From NCBI GenBank assembly GCA_963922815.1, contig CAWUKD010000044.1, positions 1-23,351 of the forward strand: a stretch of 23,351 nucleotides of DNA. The letters run 5' to 3'. This DNA is from SZUA-146 sp963922815 (GTDB taxonomy: Bacteria; Pseudomonadota; Gammaproteobacteria; Steroidobacterales; SZUA-146). The notes beneath the pieces are model-generated. The model was given only the letters and a program-made list of their open reading frames with translations, was not told the DNA's origin and did no database searches. A program made the translations under genes and the position numbers. Below are positions 6,819 through 15,549 of this stretch, one piece after another. Position 1 is the stretch's first letter; every line of letters starts with the position of its first letter.

Positions 6819-7754
6819 ATGATTGAAACCCGACAGCTCGCGAAACACTACGGTGCCATCCGCGCCGTTGACGGCATCAGTTTTTCCGTCGCACCGGGCG
6901 AAGTGCTGGGTTTTCTCGGCCCCAACGGCGCGGGCAAATCCACAACCATGAAAATGCTCGCAGGCTTTGTCGAGCCAACTTCCGGCCAGGCCACGCTGTA
7001 CGGCCACGATGTGACCCGCGCTCCGGTGGAGTGCAAGCGCCTCATCGGGTATCTGCCGGAAGGAGCGCCCAGCTACGGCGAAATGACGCCACGACAGTTT
7101 CTCAAGTTCATTGCCAATATTCGCGGACTCGGCGGCGCCGAGGCCGATCAGCGCATTGCCGCCCTGGTCGAGCAGCTCCATCTCGAACACGTCGTGCATC
7201 AGTCCATTGAAACGTTGTCGAAAGGCTTCAAGCGGCGGGTGGGTCTGGCGCAGGCTATTTTGCACGACCCGAAAATCCTGATTCTGGATGAGCCGACCGA
7301 CGGACTTGATCCGAACCAAAAGCATGAAGTGCGCCAGCTTATTCAAACCATGGCTGCGGATAAAATTATTATTGTGTCCACGCACATTCTCGAAGAGGTG
7401 TCGGCCGTGTGCTCACGAGCCATCATTATCGCGCGCGGCAAGATTCTGGCCGATGAAACACCGGCCGAACTTCAGGCGCGGGCGCCGCACCATAATCGTA
7501 TCGTTCTGACCCCGGCCAGCGCCGATTCATCCGAAGGCCTGAGTGCAGCGCTAAAAAGCATGAACGCCGTTTCCCGTGTCAGCAAGGATGCCAGCCAGCT
7601 GCTGGTGGATCCTGTCGATGGCAGGAACCTGCTTGCCGACATCGCGCTGATGACGAAGGAAAGGGGCTTCGACATAACGGATATGCGTTTGCAGCAGGGT
7701 CAGCTGGATGATGTGTTTCGGACTATTACTCTTGGCGTGGAGGAGCGTTCATGA
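6819..7754 (+). CDS. ABC transporter ATP-binding protein (GldA-like)
   Basis: A 311-residue ATPase subunit of an ABC-2 type exporter. Walker A is GPNGAGKST (34-42), the signature is LSKGFKRRVGLA (133-144), Walker B is ILILDEPTDGLDP (153-165) and the H-loop is H189 (VSTHI). The Q-loop position reads IGYLPEGAP, with glutamate in place of the usual glutamine, which is characteristic of GldA-type ATPases (IGYLPEHNP in the family). An ~80-residue C-terminal domain follows the nucleotide-binding domain and resembles that of GldA/CcmA-type subunits. It should power export by the permease encoded next, whose ATG overlaps its stop codon (ATGA). Substrate unknown. Confidence 0.93.
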   Translation: MIETRQLAKHYGAIRAVDGISFSVAPGEVLGFLGPNGAGKSTTMKMLAGFVEPTSGQATLYGHDVTRAPVECKRLIGYLPEGAPSYGEMTPRQFLKFIANIRGLGGAEADQRIAALVEQLHLEHVVHQSIETLSKGFKRRVGLAQAILHDPKILILDEPTDGLDPNQKHEVRQLIQTMAADKIIIVSTHILEEVSAVCSRAIIIARGKILADETPAELQARAPHHNRIVLTPASADSSEGLSAALKSMNAVSRVSKDASQLLVDPVDGRNLLADIALMTKERGFDITDMRLQQGQLDDVFRTITLGVEERS

Positions 7755-8491
7755 GCAGCATTATGGCGATCTTCAAACGCGAACTGCAGAGCTACTTTTC
7801 GACGCCGCTGGCCTATGTGTTCATCGTTATTTTTCTGGTGATGTCCGCCGTGTTCACGTTTTCTACGTCGTTCGGCGGTTTATACGAACGCGGCCAGGCC
7901 GATATGATGCCGTTTTTCGGATTTCATCCCTGGCTGTATCTGTTTCTCGTGCCAGCGCTGTCCATGCGGCTGTGGGCCGAAGAGCGCAAGAGCGGCACCA
8001 TCGAACTGCTCATGACTCTTCCGGTGACCGTCTGGCAGGCTGTTGTCGGCAAGTTTCTGGCGGCCTGGGCCTTCGCCGGTATCGCGCTGCTGCTGACGTT
8101 TCCAGTCTGGATCACCGTGAACTATCTGGGCGATCCGGACAATGGCGTCATCGTGGCGTCTTACCTTGGAAGCTTCCTCATGGCCGGCGCCTTCCTGAGC
8201 GTGGGTGCGTGTCTGTCGTCTATCACCAGTAATCAGGTCATTGCCTTTGTGCTTACGGCCGTCATCTGTTTCTTCATGGTGCTGGCCGGCCTTCCGGTGG
8301 TGCTCGACTTTTTCAGACTGTGGGCACCCCAGATTGTTGTCGATACCGTTTCTTCGATGAGTTTTCTGTCGCACTTCACGTCCATTATTAAAGGCGTGAT
8401 TGATTTACGCGACATCATTTACTTTGTGCTGATGATCGGATTCTGGCTCTGCTGCAATGCCGTCATCCTCGATTTGAAAAAATCCGACTAA
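7751..8491 (+). CDS. ABC-2 type permease (GldF-like)
   Basis: A 246-residue inner-membrane permease with about six transmembrane helices. The N-terminal IFKRELQSYFSTPLAYVFIVIFLV is typical of GldF and related ABC-2 permeases, as are the conserved stretches RLWAEERKSGTIELLMTLPV and SVGACLSSITSNQVIA. It pairs with the preceding ATPase, which overlaps it by four bases, and with the GldG-like protein 27 bases downstream. The first ATG (overlap) and the one at residue 5 are both possible starts. Known homologues belong to exporters originally named for Flavobacterium gliding, but such systems occur in many non-gliding proteobacteria, so no motility role is implied here. Confidence 0.92.
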   Translation: MSSIMAIFKRELQSYFSTPLAYVFIVIFLVMSAVFTFSTSFGGLYERGQADMMPFFGFHPWLYLFLVPALSMRLWAEERKSGTIELLMTLPVTVWQAVVGKFLAAWAFAGIALLLTFPVWITVNYLGDPDNGVIVASYLGSFLMAGAFLSVGACLSSITSNQVIAFVLTAVICFFMVLAGLPVVLDFFRLWAPQIVVDTVSSMSFLSHFTSIIKGVIDLRDIIYFVLMIGFWLCCNAVILDLKKSD

Positions 8492-8518
8492 TTATCGAAA
8501 GGTTTTCTGGATCCTGAT

Positions 8519-10369
8519 ATGAGTAGTACAAAAGACAAGTTGTGGAGTATTCCAGGCCTTGGCCTGCTGGCCGTCTTGCTGGTCGTCGCCGTGCTGATCA
8601 GTAATGCGCTGTTCAAAGGTGTGCGTCTTGACCTGACTGAAAACAAGCTCTACACGATGACAGAAGGCACCAAGAATATTCTGGCGAGCATCGAGGAACC
8701 CATAAACCTGTATTTTTACTATTCGGATTCTGAAACCGCCGAATTGGGCGGATTACGCAGCTACGCAAAACGCGTACAGGAGACTCTGGAAGAATACGAG
8801 CAGAGAGCCGGAGGCAACATTAAACTGCACGTCATCGACCCGCTGCCGTTTTCCGAAGAAGAAGATGAAGCGGCCCAGTCCGGCGTACAGGCAGTTCCAG
8901 TCAATTCAACGGGCGGCGCCATCTACTTTGGTCTCGTTGGTACCAACGCCCTTGACGATCAGAGTGTGATTCCGTTTTTTCAGGCGGACAAAGAAGCATT
9001 TCTCGAATACGACCTGACCAAGCTGATTCATTCGCTGTCAAACCCCAGCAAAACGGTCATTGGCCTGATGTCACCGCTACCGGTACGCGGTGGCCTGAAT
9101 CCGGCTACGGGCCAGCCTCTTCAGCCCTGGACGGTGATCAGTCAGATTGAGCAGCTGTTTGAGGTGCGCGATGTTCCGGTAACGTCTACCACGATTGACA
9201 GCGATATCGATGTCCTGATGATGGTGCACCCCAAAGAGTTGAGTGACGATACGCTCTACGCCGTCGATCAGTTCATGCTGGGCGGAGGCCGGGCGCTGAT
9301 TTTCGTTGATCCCCACGCCGACACCGAACAGCCTGCGGCAGATCCCAATAATCCGGCCGCGCAGTTTCAAAGTCGCAGCTCAACGTTAGGACCGTTATTT
9401 GGCGCATGGGGCCTGGAGTTTTCCTCCGATCAATTTGTTGCCGATCAGCTGCTCGCCTTAAATGTGCGGGACCCATCCGGCGCCGGGCAGCAGCGTCATT
9501 TGGGCTTCATCGGTGTAGACGAAGAAACGATCAATGTGAACGACGTAGTCACCGGTGGGCTCAACACGATCAACTTTGGCTATGTCGGCAGCTTTGAACT
9601 GGCGGAAGACTCGCCGCTAACCATGGAATCTTTGATCACCAGCACGGCTGAATCAGGATTAATGGGTGCACAAAGCCTGTTGTTCTCGCAGGATCCGGCT
9701 GATTTGCAGTCAAGCTTCGCGGCGGACGACAAAACGCACATACTCGCGGCTCGCGTTGCCGGCGACGTTTCGTCGGCGTTTGCTCAAAGAGCTGCATCAG
9801 AACAGGGAATTGCCAGCGGGCCGATCAATGCGATCGTCGTGGGCGATACCGACGTGCTGATCGACCCGTTCTGGGTCAGCGTGCAAAACTTTTTTGGCAA
9901 TCGCATGCTCAACACGTTTGCCAGCAACGGAGATTTTGTGTTCAACGCGCTCGACAATCTGACCGGTAGTTCGGATCTGATTAGCATCCGGGGTCGTGAA
10001 ACCTATCTGCGGCCGTTCAAGCGCGTAGAGCTTCTCAAGGTGCAGGCTGACGAGCGTTTCCGCCAGACCGAAGAACAGCTGCAAACGGAGCTGGCGGCCA
10101 CCGAGCAGCGACTGGGTGAACTGCAGTCGGCAAGAACCGACTCCGGGTCGATGATGATGACGCCCGAACAGCAGGCGGAAATCGACAGCTTCCTTGAGCA
10201 AAAAGTACGAATTCGCAAAGATTTGCGCGAAGTTCGCCGTAACCTTGATCGCGATATCGACCGGCTGGGTACGCGACTCAAGGCGTTCAATATAATCTTC
10301 GTGCCGCTGCTCCTCACGATCTGGGTCCTGTTTAACGCGTGGCGTCGCCGCAAGAGAGTGCAATCATGA
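8519..10369 (+). CDS. GldG-like ABC transporter accessory protein
   Basis: A 616-residue protein with an N-terminal transmembrane helix (about 14-34), a large extracytoplasmic region, a coiled coil (about 515-585, rich in E, Q and R) and a second helix near the C-terminus (about 592-610) before a basic tail. The hallmark LDLTENKLYTMTEGTK follows the first helix, as in the GldG/DUF7088 family of 'uncharacterised ABC transport system' auxiliary proteins. The periplasmic part contains repeats of a Rossmann-like fold (e.g. VIGLMSPLPVRGG, ALIFVDPHAD). It probably acts as the periplasmic partner of the GldA/GldF pair. Its stop overlaps the start of the DUF4340 gene (ATGA), indicating translational coupling. 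Substrate unknown. Confidence 0.92.
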   Translation: MSSTKDKLWSIPGLGLLAVLLVVAVLISNALFKGVRLDLTENKLYTMTEGTKNILASIEEPINLYFYYSDSETAELGGLRSYAKRVQETLEEYEQRAGGNIKLHVIDPLPFSEEEDEAAQSGVQAVPVNSTGGAIYFGLVGTNALDDQSVIPFFQADKEAFLEYDLTKLIHSLSNPSKTVIGLMSPLPVRGGLNPATGQPLQPWTVISQIEQLFEVRDVPVTSTTIDSDIDVLMMVHPKELSDDTLYAVDQFMLGGGRALIFVDPHADTEQPAADPNNPAAQFQSRSSTLGPLFGAWGLEFSSDQFVADQLLALNVRDPSGAGQQRHLGFIGVDEETINVNDVVTGGLNTINFGYVGSFELAEDSPLTMESLITSTAESGLMGAQSLLFSQDPADLQSSFAADDKTHILAARVAGDVSSAFAQRAASEQGIASGPINAIVVGDTDVLIDPFWVSVQNFFGNRMLNTFASNGDFVFNALDNLTGSSDLISIRGRETYLRPFKRVELLKVQADERFRQTEEQLQTELAATEQRLGELQSARTDSGSMMMTPEQQAEIDSFLEQKVRIRKDLREVRRNLDRDIDRLGTRLKAFNIIFVPLLLTIWVLFNAWRRRKRVQS

Positions 10370-11508
10370 AGCCTTTACACGTTCTTATCCTGGCCCTGGT
10401 GGTCGTCGCTGCCGGTAGTGCTATCTGGTACAACAATTCGTCGGAAGGTCCTGCCGCCGCGGCGCCGGAGCAAACGCTGTTTCCAGCGCTGGCTGATTCG
10501 CTGAGCTCGGTTAGCGAGCTGACCCTGACCCGTGCCGGCGGCGAGGAAATATCGATTGAGAAAAAGGACGGCGAATGGGTGCTGGGGCGCAAGCCGAGGT
10601 ACTACGTGGATCCGTCCAAAGTGGGCACGCTGCTGGTAGCGGCATCCGAGGCCAGGCAGGTTGAAGCCAAGACCACCAATCCGGAGTTCTTTTCTCGTCT
10701 GGGTCTTAGCGACATTTCCGAGGCTGACTCTGAGGCGGTGCTGTTGTCTGTGGAAGCTTCCGGTCAATCGTTTGACGTACTGCTGGGGAATTCTTCAGAG
10801 CGATTTGGCGGTTCGACGTTTGTTCGCAAACCGACCGAACAGGCTACTTACCTGGTATCGCCGGCAATTAACGCTGATACCGATGCGGACGCATGGCTGG
10901 ATAAACTGATATTTGATATTCAGCCCGATGAAGTTCAGTCCGTTACGGTCATGGACGGCACGAACACGTTGTCCGAGATTCGCAAAGACGCCATGTTTGG
11001 TTCGGAGTTTGAACTCGTTGGTCGCGAGGAGGGGCAGGCGGTAAACGACGCGGTTATTCGCGGGCTGGCGCGCGGTCTTTCCGGCCTTCGATTCAATGAC
11101 GTAAAGCAGGGCGTGGCGTTTCCGGTTAACGACTATAAGCGCCTCAATGTGACCTACACGTTGTTTAGCGGCGTCATTGTCAACACCACGCTGTTCTACC
11201 GGGATAACGACGCCGACGCGGCGACTGACGAACAGAGCGGACCCTCACCCGAACCGAAATACTGGCTCAATGCGGGCGCCCGTTTTGACGAATCCATTGC
11301 TCAGCAGTTTGTTCCCCAACCCGGTAGCGAAGCCGCCGATAACGATGAGGCCCAGCGGCTGACGCTTACCGCAGCCGACATTGCCGACCGGCGCCAGGAG
11401 GCCGAGCGGATCAGCCGCACGCGGCAACGCTGGATCTACGAGATCCCGGCAGCGCGATTTGAAAGCATGAGTCGCCCTTTTGAGAGCCTGGTAATTTCGG
11501 AAGAGTGA
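10366..11508 (+). CDS. DUF4340 domain protein, membrane-anchored
   Basis: A 380-residue protein with an N-terminal transmembrane or uncleaved signal segment (residues 3-21) and a predicted periplasmic remainder. The repeated beta-rich pattern (VSELTLTRAGGEEISIEKKDGEWVLG; a second region around VQSVTVMDGTNTL) is characteristic of DUF4340, a family commonly found downstream of GldA-GldF-GldG-type genes. The frame extends nine codons upstream, but the ATG overlapping the GldG stop (ATGA) begins exactly at the membrane segment and is the better start. It is the last gene of the four-gene operon; the convergent cupin gene ends 17 bases away and no terminator is visible between them. Presumed periplasmic component of the exporter. 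Confidence 0.9.
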   Translation: MKPLHVLILALVVVAAGSAIWYNNSSEGPAAAAPEQTLFPALADSLSSVSELTLTRAGGEEISIEKKDGEWVLGRKPRYYVDPSKVGTLLVAASEARQVEAKTTNPEFFSRLGLSDISEADSEAVLLSVEASGQSFDVLLGNSSERFGGSTFVRKPTEQATYLVSPAINADTDADAWLDKLIFDIQPDEVQSVTVMDGTNTLSEIRKDAMFGSEFELVGREEGQAVNDAVIRGLARGLSGLRFNDVKQGVAFPVNDYKRLNVTYTLFSGVIVNTTLFYRDNDADAATDEQSGPSPEPKYWLNAGARFDESIAQQFVPQPGSEAADNDEAQRLTLTAADIADRRQEAERISRTRQRWIYEIPAARFESMSRPFESLVISEE

Positions 11509-11525
11509 GCGTCTGTCGGAGTCGG

Positions 11526-12113
11526 TCAGGTGGCTCGTCGAAGCGCCTCCAGCCTGGCATTCGAATCCTCAAACACGCGCCGCGTATCCTCGACGCTGTA
11601 GGGGCGTTCTTCCAGAGTCTCCGGATCCCATTCGCTGCGGGGGGTTTCAAAAAAATCACCACCGTAGACGTGCAGCGCGCAAGTCAGCTTGTCGAGCGGA
11701 TTGCGAACTCCGTGAATGATCGACTCACCGAGTGGCACGGCGTCGCCCGCGTTCAGCTCTTTGGAGCCAAACTGACGCAGTGACTGTTCATCGCCATTCT
11801 CTGTGCGATCTTCTGTCCGGCGATAAAACGTATTCTCTTCACGTCCACCGTAAATGCCAATGACCGCCCACATCTCGTGGTTGTGCGGTTTTAGCGACAT
11901 GCCGGGGCCCCAGCTCAGGTTTAACACAGTCAGATCGTCGGACTGATGCAGCGTCTGAATGCCCGCCCTGTCGGGCGCGCCCAATGCCTGCACGATGTCG
12001 GCCGGGTTCCGAACGGCGCGTGCAACCAGCTCGAGTATGGCCTGCTGACTGTTCGATTCACGAAGCGCCAGACGGCATTCTTCGACAAAGTGCTCGGCAG
12101 TAAATCCACTCAT
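11526..12113 (-). CDS. Cupin-fold metal enzyme, cysteine-dioxygenase-like
   Basis: A 195-residue protein of the double-stranded beta-helix superfamily. The first metal motif is KPHNHEMWAVIGIYGG (H77, H79), followed by E92/E93, and the second conserved histidine is probably H134 (SIIHGVRN) or H148 (ALHVYGGDFF). This layout matches cysteine and 3-mercaptopropionate dioxygenase-type enzymes, which oxidise thiols with iron and O2; it resembles COG5553-type predicted metal enzymes more than true Cdo. GGAG is close to the ATG. It follows the GFA gene by 11 bases and both lie on the minus strand, so they form a likely two-gene operon. The substrate is unknown. Confidence 0.85.
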   Translation of the reverse strand: MSGFTAEHFVEECRLALRESNSQQAILELVARAVRNPADIVQALGAPDRAGIQTLHQSDDLTVLNLSWGPGMSLKPHNHEMWAVIGIYGGREENTFYRRTEDRTENGDEQSLRQFGSKELNAGDAVPLGESIIHGVRNPLDKLTCALHVYGGDFFETPRSEWDPETLEERPYSVEDTRRVFEDSNARLEALRRAT

Positions 12114-12124
12114 GCCTGTCTCCG

Positions 12125-12526
12125 TTAGTCGTTAGGCCCGTGAATGTCATAGGAATCAATGGTCATGCCGTGATCCCACCAGCTGACCTTCTCCTGACAC
12201 CAGATTTCGATCGTGACTTTTTCGTCGATGGGGTCGTCGAGAGTGGCCAGCGCGATATCCAGATAGGGCGTTTTATTGTCAATGAACTGCAGCGTCGAAC
12301 CGCAAATTCCGCAGAACGTGCGGGTCGCGTTTTTGGATGACCGATAAAGTCCCACCTCGTTTTCGCCTGCGCTGAATTTAAAGGCACGTTTGTCGACCCG
12401 GGCATAGGTGCCGAACGCGGCCCCGTGGGCCTTTTGGCACTGAGTGCAGTGGCAGTGACCGATCTTGCCGAGCTGGGCAGAGATTTCGTAGCGAACGGTG
12501 CCGCACAAACAAGAACCTTTTAGCAT
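12125..12526 (-). CDS. GFA family zinc protein
   Basis: A 133-residue protein of the glutathione-dependent formaldehyde-activating (Gfa/CENP-V) fold. Zinc-ligand cysteines are clear: SCLCGTVRYE (C6, C8), HCHCTQCQKAHG (C25, C27, C30) and FCGICGSTL (C72, C75). Most members have no proven activity; Gfa itself was proposed to catalyse formation of S-hydroxymethylglutathione, later doubted. A strong ribosome-binding site (GAGGAAA) precedes the ATG. It is the first gene of a probable operon with the downstream cupin enzyme; both handle small thiols or metals by fold. The 190-base region upstream holds no gene. Confidence 0.93.
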   Translation of the reverse strand: MLKGSCLCGTVRYEISAQLGKIGHCHCTQCQKAHGAAFGTYARVDKRAFKFSAGENEVGLYRSSKNATRTFCGICGSTLQFIDNKTPYLDIALATLDDPIDEKVTIEIWCQEKVSWWDHGMTIDSYDIHGPND

Positions 12527-12718
12527 GCGTATTTCCTCTTCAGCACAGGGCCGTTTATTGACACACCCGGCATGGTTTTCGCGAGTCTCGATGACTGCCT
12601 ATCATTGGTGTTCGATGTTGCGGTGTCAATTCTGAACTTCCACTTTGAACGACCTGGGTGCAAGCGCTCTATACCGCACAAGTATTGGTTTCTGTCGTTC
12701 AGACCTGCTCGTTACAGG

Positions 12719-13405
12719 TTAGGACTGATCCTGCGCAGGGGCGGGACAAAAGAGCAGATCGAAATCATGGGGCGTGCGGAACACGCCGAAGTCATCGGCG
12801 GTAATGGCAAACCGCTGCCACCCTTCCTGCGCGCTGTGAACGATCAAAGCGTCCAGGTCGCATTCATACACAACGGTGAGCCGTTTTCGGTCCCGGTTCA
12901 ACGTGACCAGCGGCGCGGGAGCCGCCGGTTCTTCGTCGTCGTCTGACGGGTTCATGATCGCGTGGAGTCGGGCCCAAAATATCTCGCGTTCTTCGGTCCA
13001 GGGCAGCTCGATCTGAATAAATCTGCCGAGCCGATGCGGCCGGGCGTTGTCATCCAGAGTTGGAGAGAACGTTCTCGCCTCGATCAGGTTGATGCGCTGA
13101 CCCTCGGGGTCGAAAAGGCTGATCTGATTGAACTGATCATCACTCAGACAGGCGCGTTCGAATTCTGTATTCAGACTGCCCAGCGCCGCCGCGAACTTTG
13201 CAACGTCCGGCAAGACGCACGTCAGGGTAGGGGAGTCGAAATCCGCGGCGTGAAGCCCGACGTGAAAGTCCCCGTCGCCCAGAATCCCGTAGTGATGCGG
13301 CACAATTTCATTGGCCTGATGTTCGCCAAATCCCAGAGCGGCATATAGCGCCATGTCTTTGAGAATCTGTTCCGTTGAAACACTTAATTCGAGCAGCTTG
13401 TACAT
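12719..13405 (-). CDS. VOC (glyoxalase-like) family protein
   Basis: A 228-residue protein. The N-terminal ~110 residues resemble one vicinal-oxygen-chelate module: an ELSVSTEQILKDMALYAALGF opening, and the typical closing SLFDPEGQRINLIEA. The second half (from RLGRFIQIELPW) may be a diverged second module, with an acidic linker DDDEE. I cannot place metal ligands with confidence, and the catalytic role is unknown. Its start is supported by ATG with GGCGAGA upstream. It lies between the GFA/cupin pair and ferrochelatase, on the same strand but separated by ~190 bases from each, so it is probably its own unit. Confidence 0.65.
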   Translation of the reverse strand: MYKLLELSVSTEQILKDMALYAALGFGEHQANEIVPHHYGILGDGDFHVGLHAADFDSPTLTCVLPDVAKFAAALGSLNTEFERACLSDDQFNQISLFDPEGQRINLIEARTFSPTLDDNARPHRLGRFIQIELPWTEEREIFWARLHAIMNPSDDDEEPAAPAPLVTLNRDRKRLTVVYECDLDALIVHSAQEGWQRFAITADDFGVFRTPHDFDLLFCPAPAQDQS

Positions 13406-13603
13406 GAAGATCTCGCCGTGCTGAAAGTTGTTTCCCGTACTGTGTTACGCGCAGGCTTTGTCATTCACGGTACCAGACCATGGCGATCGGGTCATGGCCT
13501 GTTACGTTTCGCCCGCATCGAACTCGATCATGTTACCGGTTCTTGCCAGCGTCATGAAATGGTTTTGAATCGAAACGGGTCGCCGGGCTGCACCGCCGCC
13601 AGC

Positions 13604-14707
13604 TCAGACGGGCGAGTCCATCGCGGCGGCGCGGGAACGCGACGCGTCAAGCTCGGTGCCCTGATTCATGGTGGTGATGTTTTCGGTCCACGGATGCAGG
13701 TGTTCGCAGGCCAGGTCGGCCAGAAAGTCGAGATGGTTTGGGGAGTCGTTCAGGCACGGAACATAGCGTAATTCGCCACCGCCCTGTTCCTTGAACAGGT
13801 CCCCGTACTCCATGATCATTTCTTCGAGTGTTTCCAGGCAGTCGGCCGAAAACCCGGGACAAATCGAATCGATTTTTCCCAGCCCTTCTTTGGCCCACTG
13901 TGTGACGGTGTCGGCGGTGTACGGACGCAACCACTCTTCCCGCCCCAGACGCGACTGAAACGCTACCGTCCACTGCGAATCGTCAAGACCGAGTTGTGTT
14001 GCCACGAGGCGTGCGGTTTTATGGCACTGACAGTGATAGGGGTCGCCGTTGGTCAGGTAGCGTTTGGGTATGCCGTGAAACGACATGAGCAATCGTTCTC
14101 CGCGACCGTGGGTTTCCCAGAAATCCGTGACGGACCGTGCAAGCGCCGTGATGTAGCCGGGATGATCGTGATACTGATTGATCATGCGCAGCTCGGGAAT
14201 CCATCGCTTGCGAGTGAAGACGCTGGCCACCGCATCAAACGTTGATGCGCTGGTGACGGCCGAATACTGCGGATAAAGCGGCAGCACCAGCAGGTGTCGG
14301 GCATTTTGGGCGTTCAGTTTGTCGAGCGCATCGGGTACCGAAGGGTTGCCGTAGCGCATGGCAAGCTCCACATGAATATCCTCTCCAAAACGTTCTTTGA
14401 GACGCACAGCGACACCTTCTGCCTGCGCACGGGAAATAGAAATGAGCGGCGATCCATCGGCTCCCCAGACTTCCTGATACGCGTTTGCGCTGCGCCGGGG
14501 CCGTATCCGCAGAATCACACCGTGCAAAATGATGCGCCAAAGGATTCGAGGCACCTCAACGACCCTCGGATCCATCAGGAATTCGGCAAGATAGCGACGT
14601 ACGGATGATGTGGTGGCTTCATCCGGGCTGCCCAGGTTCGCCAGCAACACACCGATACGCGTTCGTTGGCCGTGCCGAAAATCAGGCTCGCCAGAATATT
14701 TGGGCAT
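13604..14707 (-). CDS. hemH: Ferrochelatase
   Basis: About 367 residues; inserts ferrous iron into protoporphyrin IX, the last step of protoheme synthesis. The family motifs are present: VLLANLGSPDEAT near the start, AMRYGNPSVPDAL, LPLYPQYSAVT, the catalytic histidine H211 in SFHGIPKRY, HCQCHKTA, QSRLGREEWLRP, and CPGFSADCLETLEE with catalytic E292. The frame is open to a TTG at 14722, but ATG at 14707 is the more natural start. The C-terminal ~20 residues after the last conserved region look like a short unstructured tail. It is a single gene, 68 bases downstream of the RES toxin gene stop, and no operon partner of heme synthesis is present. Confidence 0.96.
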   Translation of the reverse strand: MPKYSGEPDFRHGQRTRIGVLLANLGSPDEATTSSVRRYLAEFLMDPRVVEVPRILWRIILHGVILRIRPRRSANAYQEVWGADGSPLISISRAQAEGVAVRLKERFGEDIHVELAMRYGNPSVPDALDKLNAQNARHLLVLPLYPQYSAVTSASTFDAVASVFTRKRWIPELRMINQYHDHPGYITALARSVTDFWETHGRGERLLMSFHGIPKRYLTNGDPYHCQCHKTARLVATQLGLDDSQWTVAFQSRLGREEWLRPYTADTVTQWAKEGLGKIDSICPGFSADCLETLEEMIMEYGDLFKEQGGGELRYVPCLNDSPNHLDFLADLACEHLHPWTENITTMNQGTELDASRSRAAAMDSPV

Positions 14708-14790
14708 AGAGGTTGTCCGCAATTAATAACAGGCTGAGAGTTTAGCAATAATTGGTAAGCGCGGTGTGATGAGCCCGCGTTGAAAACCGC

Positions 14791-15549
14791 TCAGGGTTGA
14801 ATGGATGGCATGGCGTCAAAATGGGCGCGATCATACGTACAGTGATCCTCTGGCCCGGTCGCGTGAGCGCGAGAGAAATGAGCCTCGGCGGCGCTCAGAT
14901 AGAAATACCACGTTTGTCGGTCGATAGGGCTGGCGCCATTAAACGCCGAAGGCCGCATCAGCGCAAAGTTGACGCCAGCGTCCGGAGCGCGCACCGATTT
15001 GTAGGCAATCAGGTCAATGTCGGCTTCCCGCGCCGTGTCCGCCAGGTTCTGACAGTCATGGTAGCTTGTCAGGCTGGTCCATTTGTTGGCGTCCTGTTCA
15101 AACGGGGGCCGCCGCAAATCAATGTGTTTCAACGCCGAGTAGCTCACGGAAAAGGCGGTGAGCTGGGCTCTCGGTCTGGGTAACAGCGTTGAATCCGTCG
15201 CGTCAAAAAAACGAATGCGATAGTAGGCGGTTTCTGCCAGTGCCGTTGCGAGGCGACCCGACGCATAAAATACGCCCTCACGACTGGCTGCTCTGCGAAA
15301 GCGCGAACCATAGCGATTGACGGGCCGATAGCGAAACGGCGTTTTCAGCAGGTAATCGAGTTTATCGACGGACTCCGGGTACTGGGGTTTGGACTGCTCG
15401 AGTATGTCTTCAAGCAGAAGCTGTTCCTGCTGCGTATCAACCAGCTTGCGGGTGGAGTGAGTGTGCTGGTGTTCGACCACCCGCCACGCTTTCCCCGCAA
15501 GCGGTTTCGATTCAGACTCTAGCTCGGAAGGCGTCCACGTATGCGACAC
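14791..15549 (-). CDS. RES domain toxin (NAD+-consuming family)
   Basis: A 252-residue RES-domain protein, the toxin of MbcT/ParT-type modules, which break down NAD+ or modify proteins. The domain's conserved arginine is in GSRF (R83), the glutamate in ALAETAYYR (E106) and the serine in YKSVRAPDAG (S185), and FRYRPV before GSRF is typical. GTG at 15549 is the start; GGTGG lies just upstream. It overlaps the antitoxin gene by 38 bases, so translation is coupled. The first 70 residues are less conserved. Length is a little above many RES toxins. Action on NAD+ is inferred from the family, not shown. Confidence 0.9.
   Translation of the reverse strand: MSHTWTPSELESESKPLAGKAWRVVEHQHTHSTRKLVDTQQEQLLLEDILEQSKPQYPESVDKLDYLLKTPFRYRPVNRYGSRFRRAASREGVFYASGRLATALAETAYYRIRFFDATDSTLLPRPRAQLTAFSVSYSALKHIDLRRPPFEQDANKWTSLTSYHDCQNLADTAREADIDLIAYKSVRAPDAGVNFALMRPSAFNGASPIDRQTWYFYLSAAEAHFSRAHATGPEDHCTYDRAHFDAMPSIQP

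Noticed and set aside
9797..10363. 188-codon minus-strand open frame inside the GldG-like gene
   Set aside because: The opposite frame has clear family motifs and coiled coil; the antisense frame has no recognisable features.
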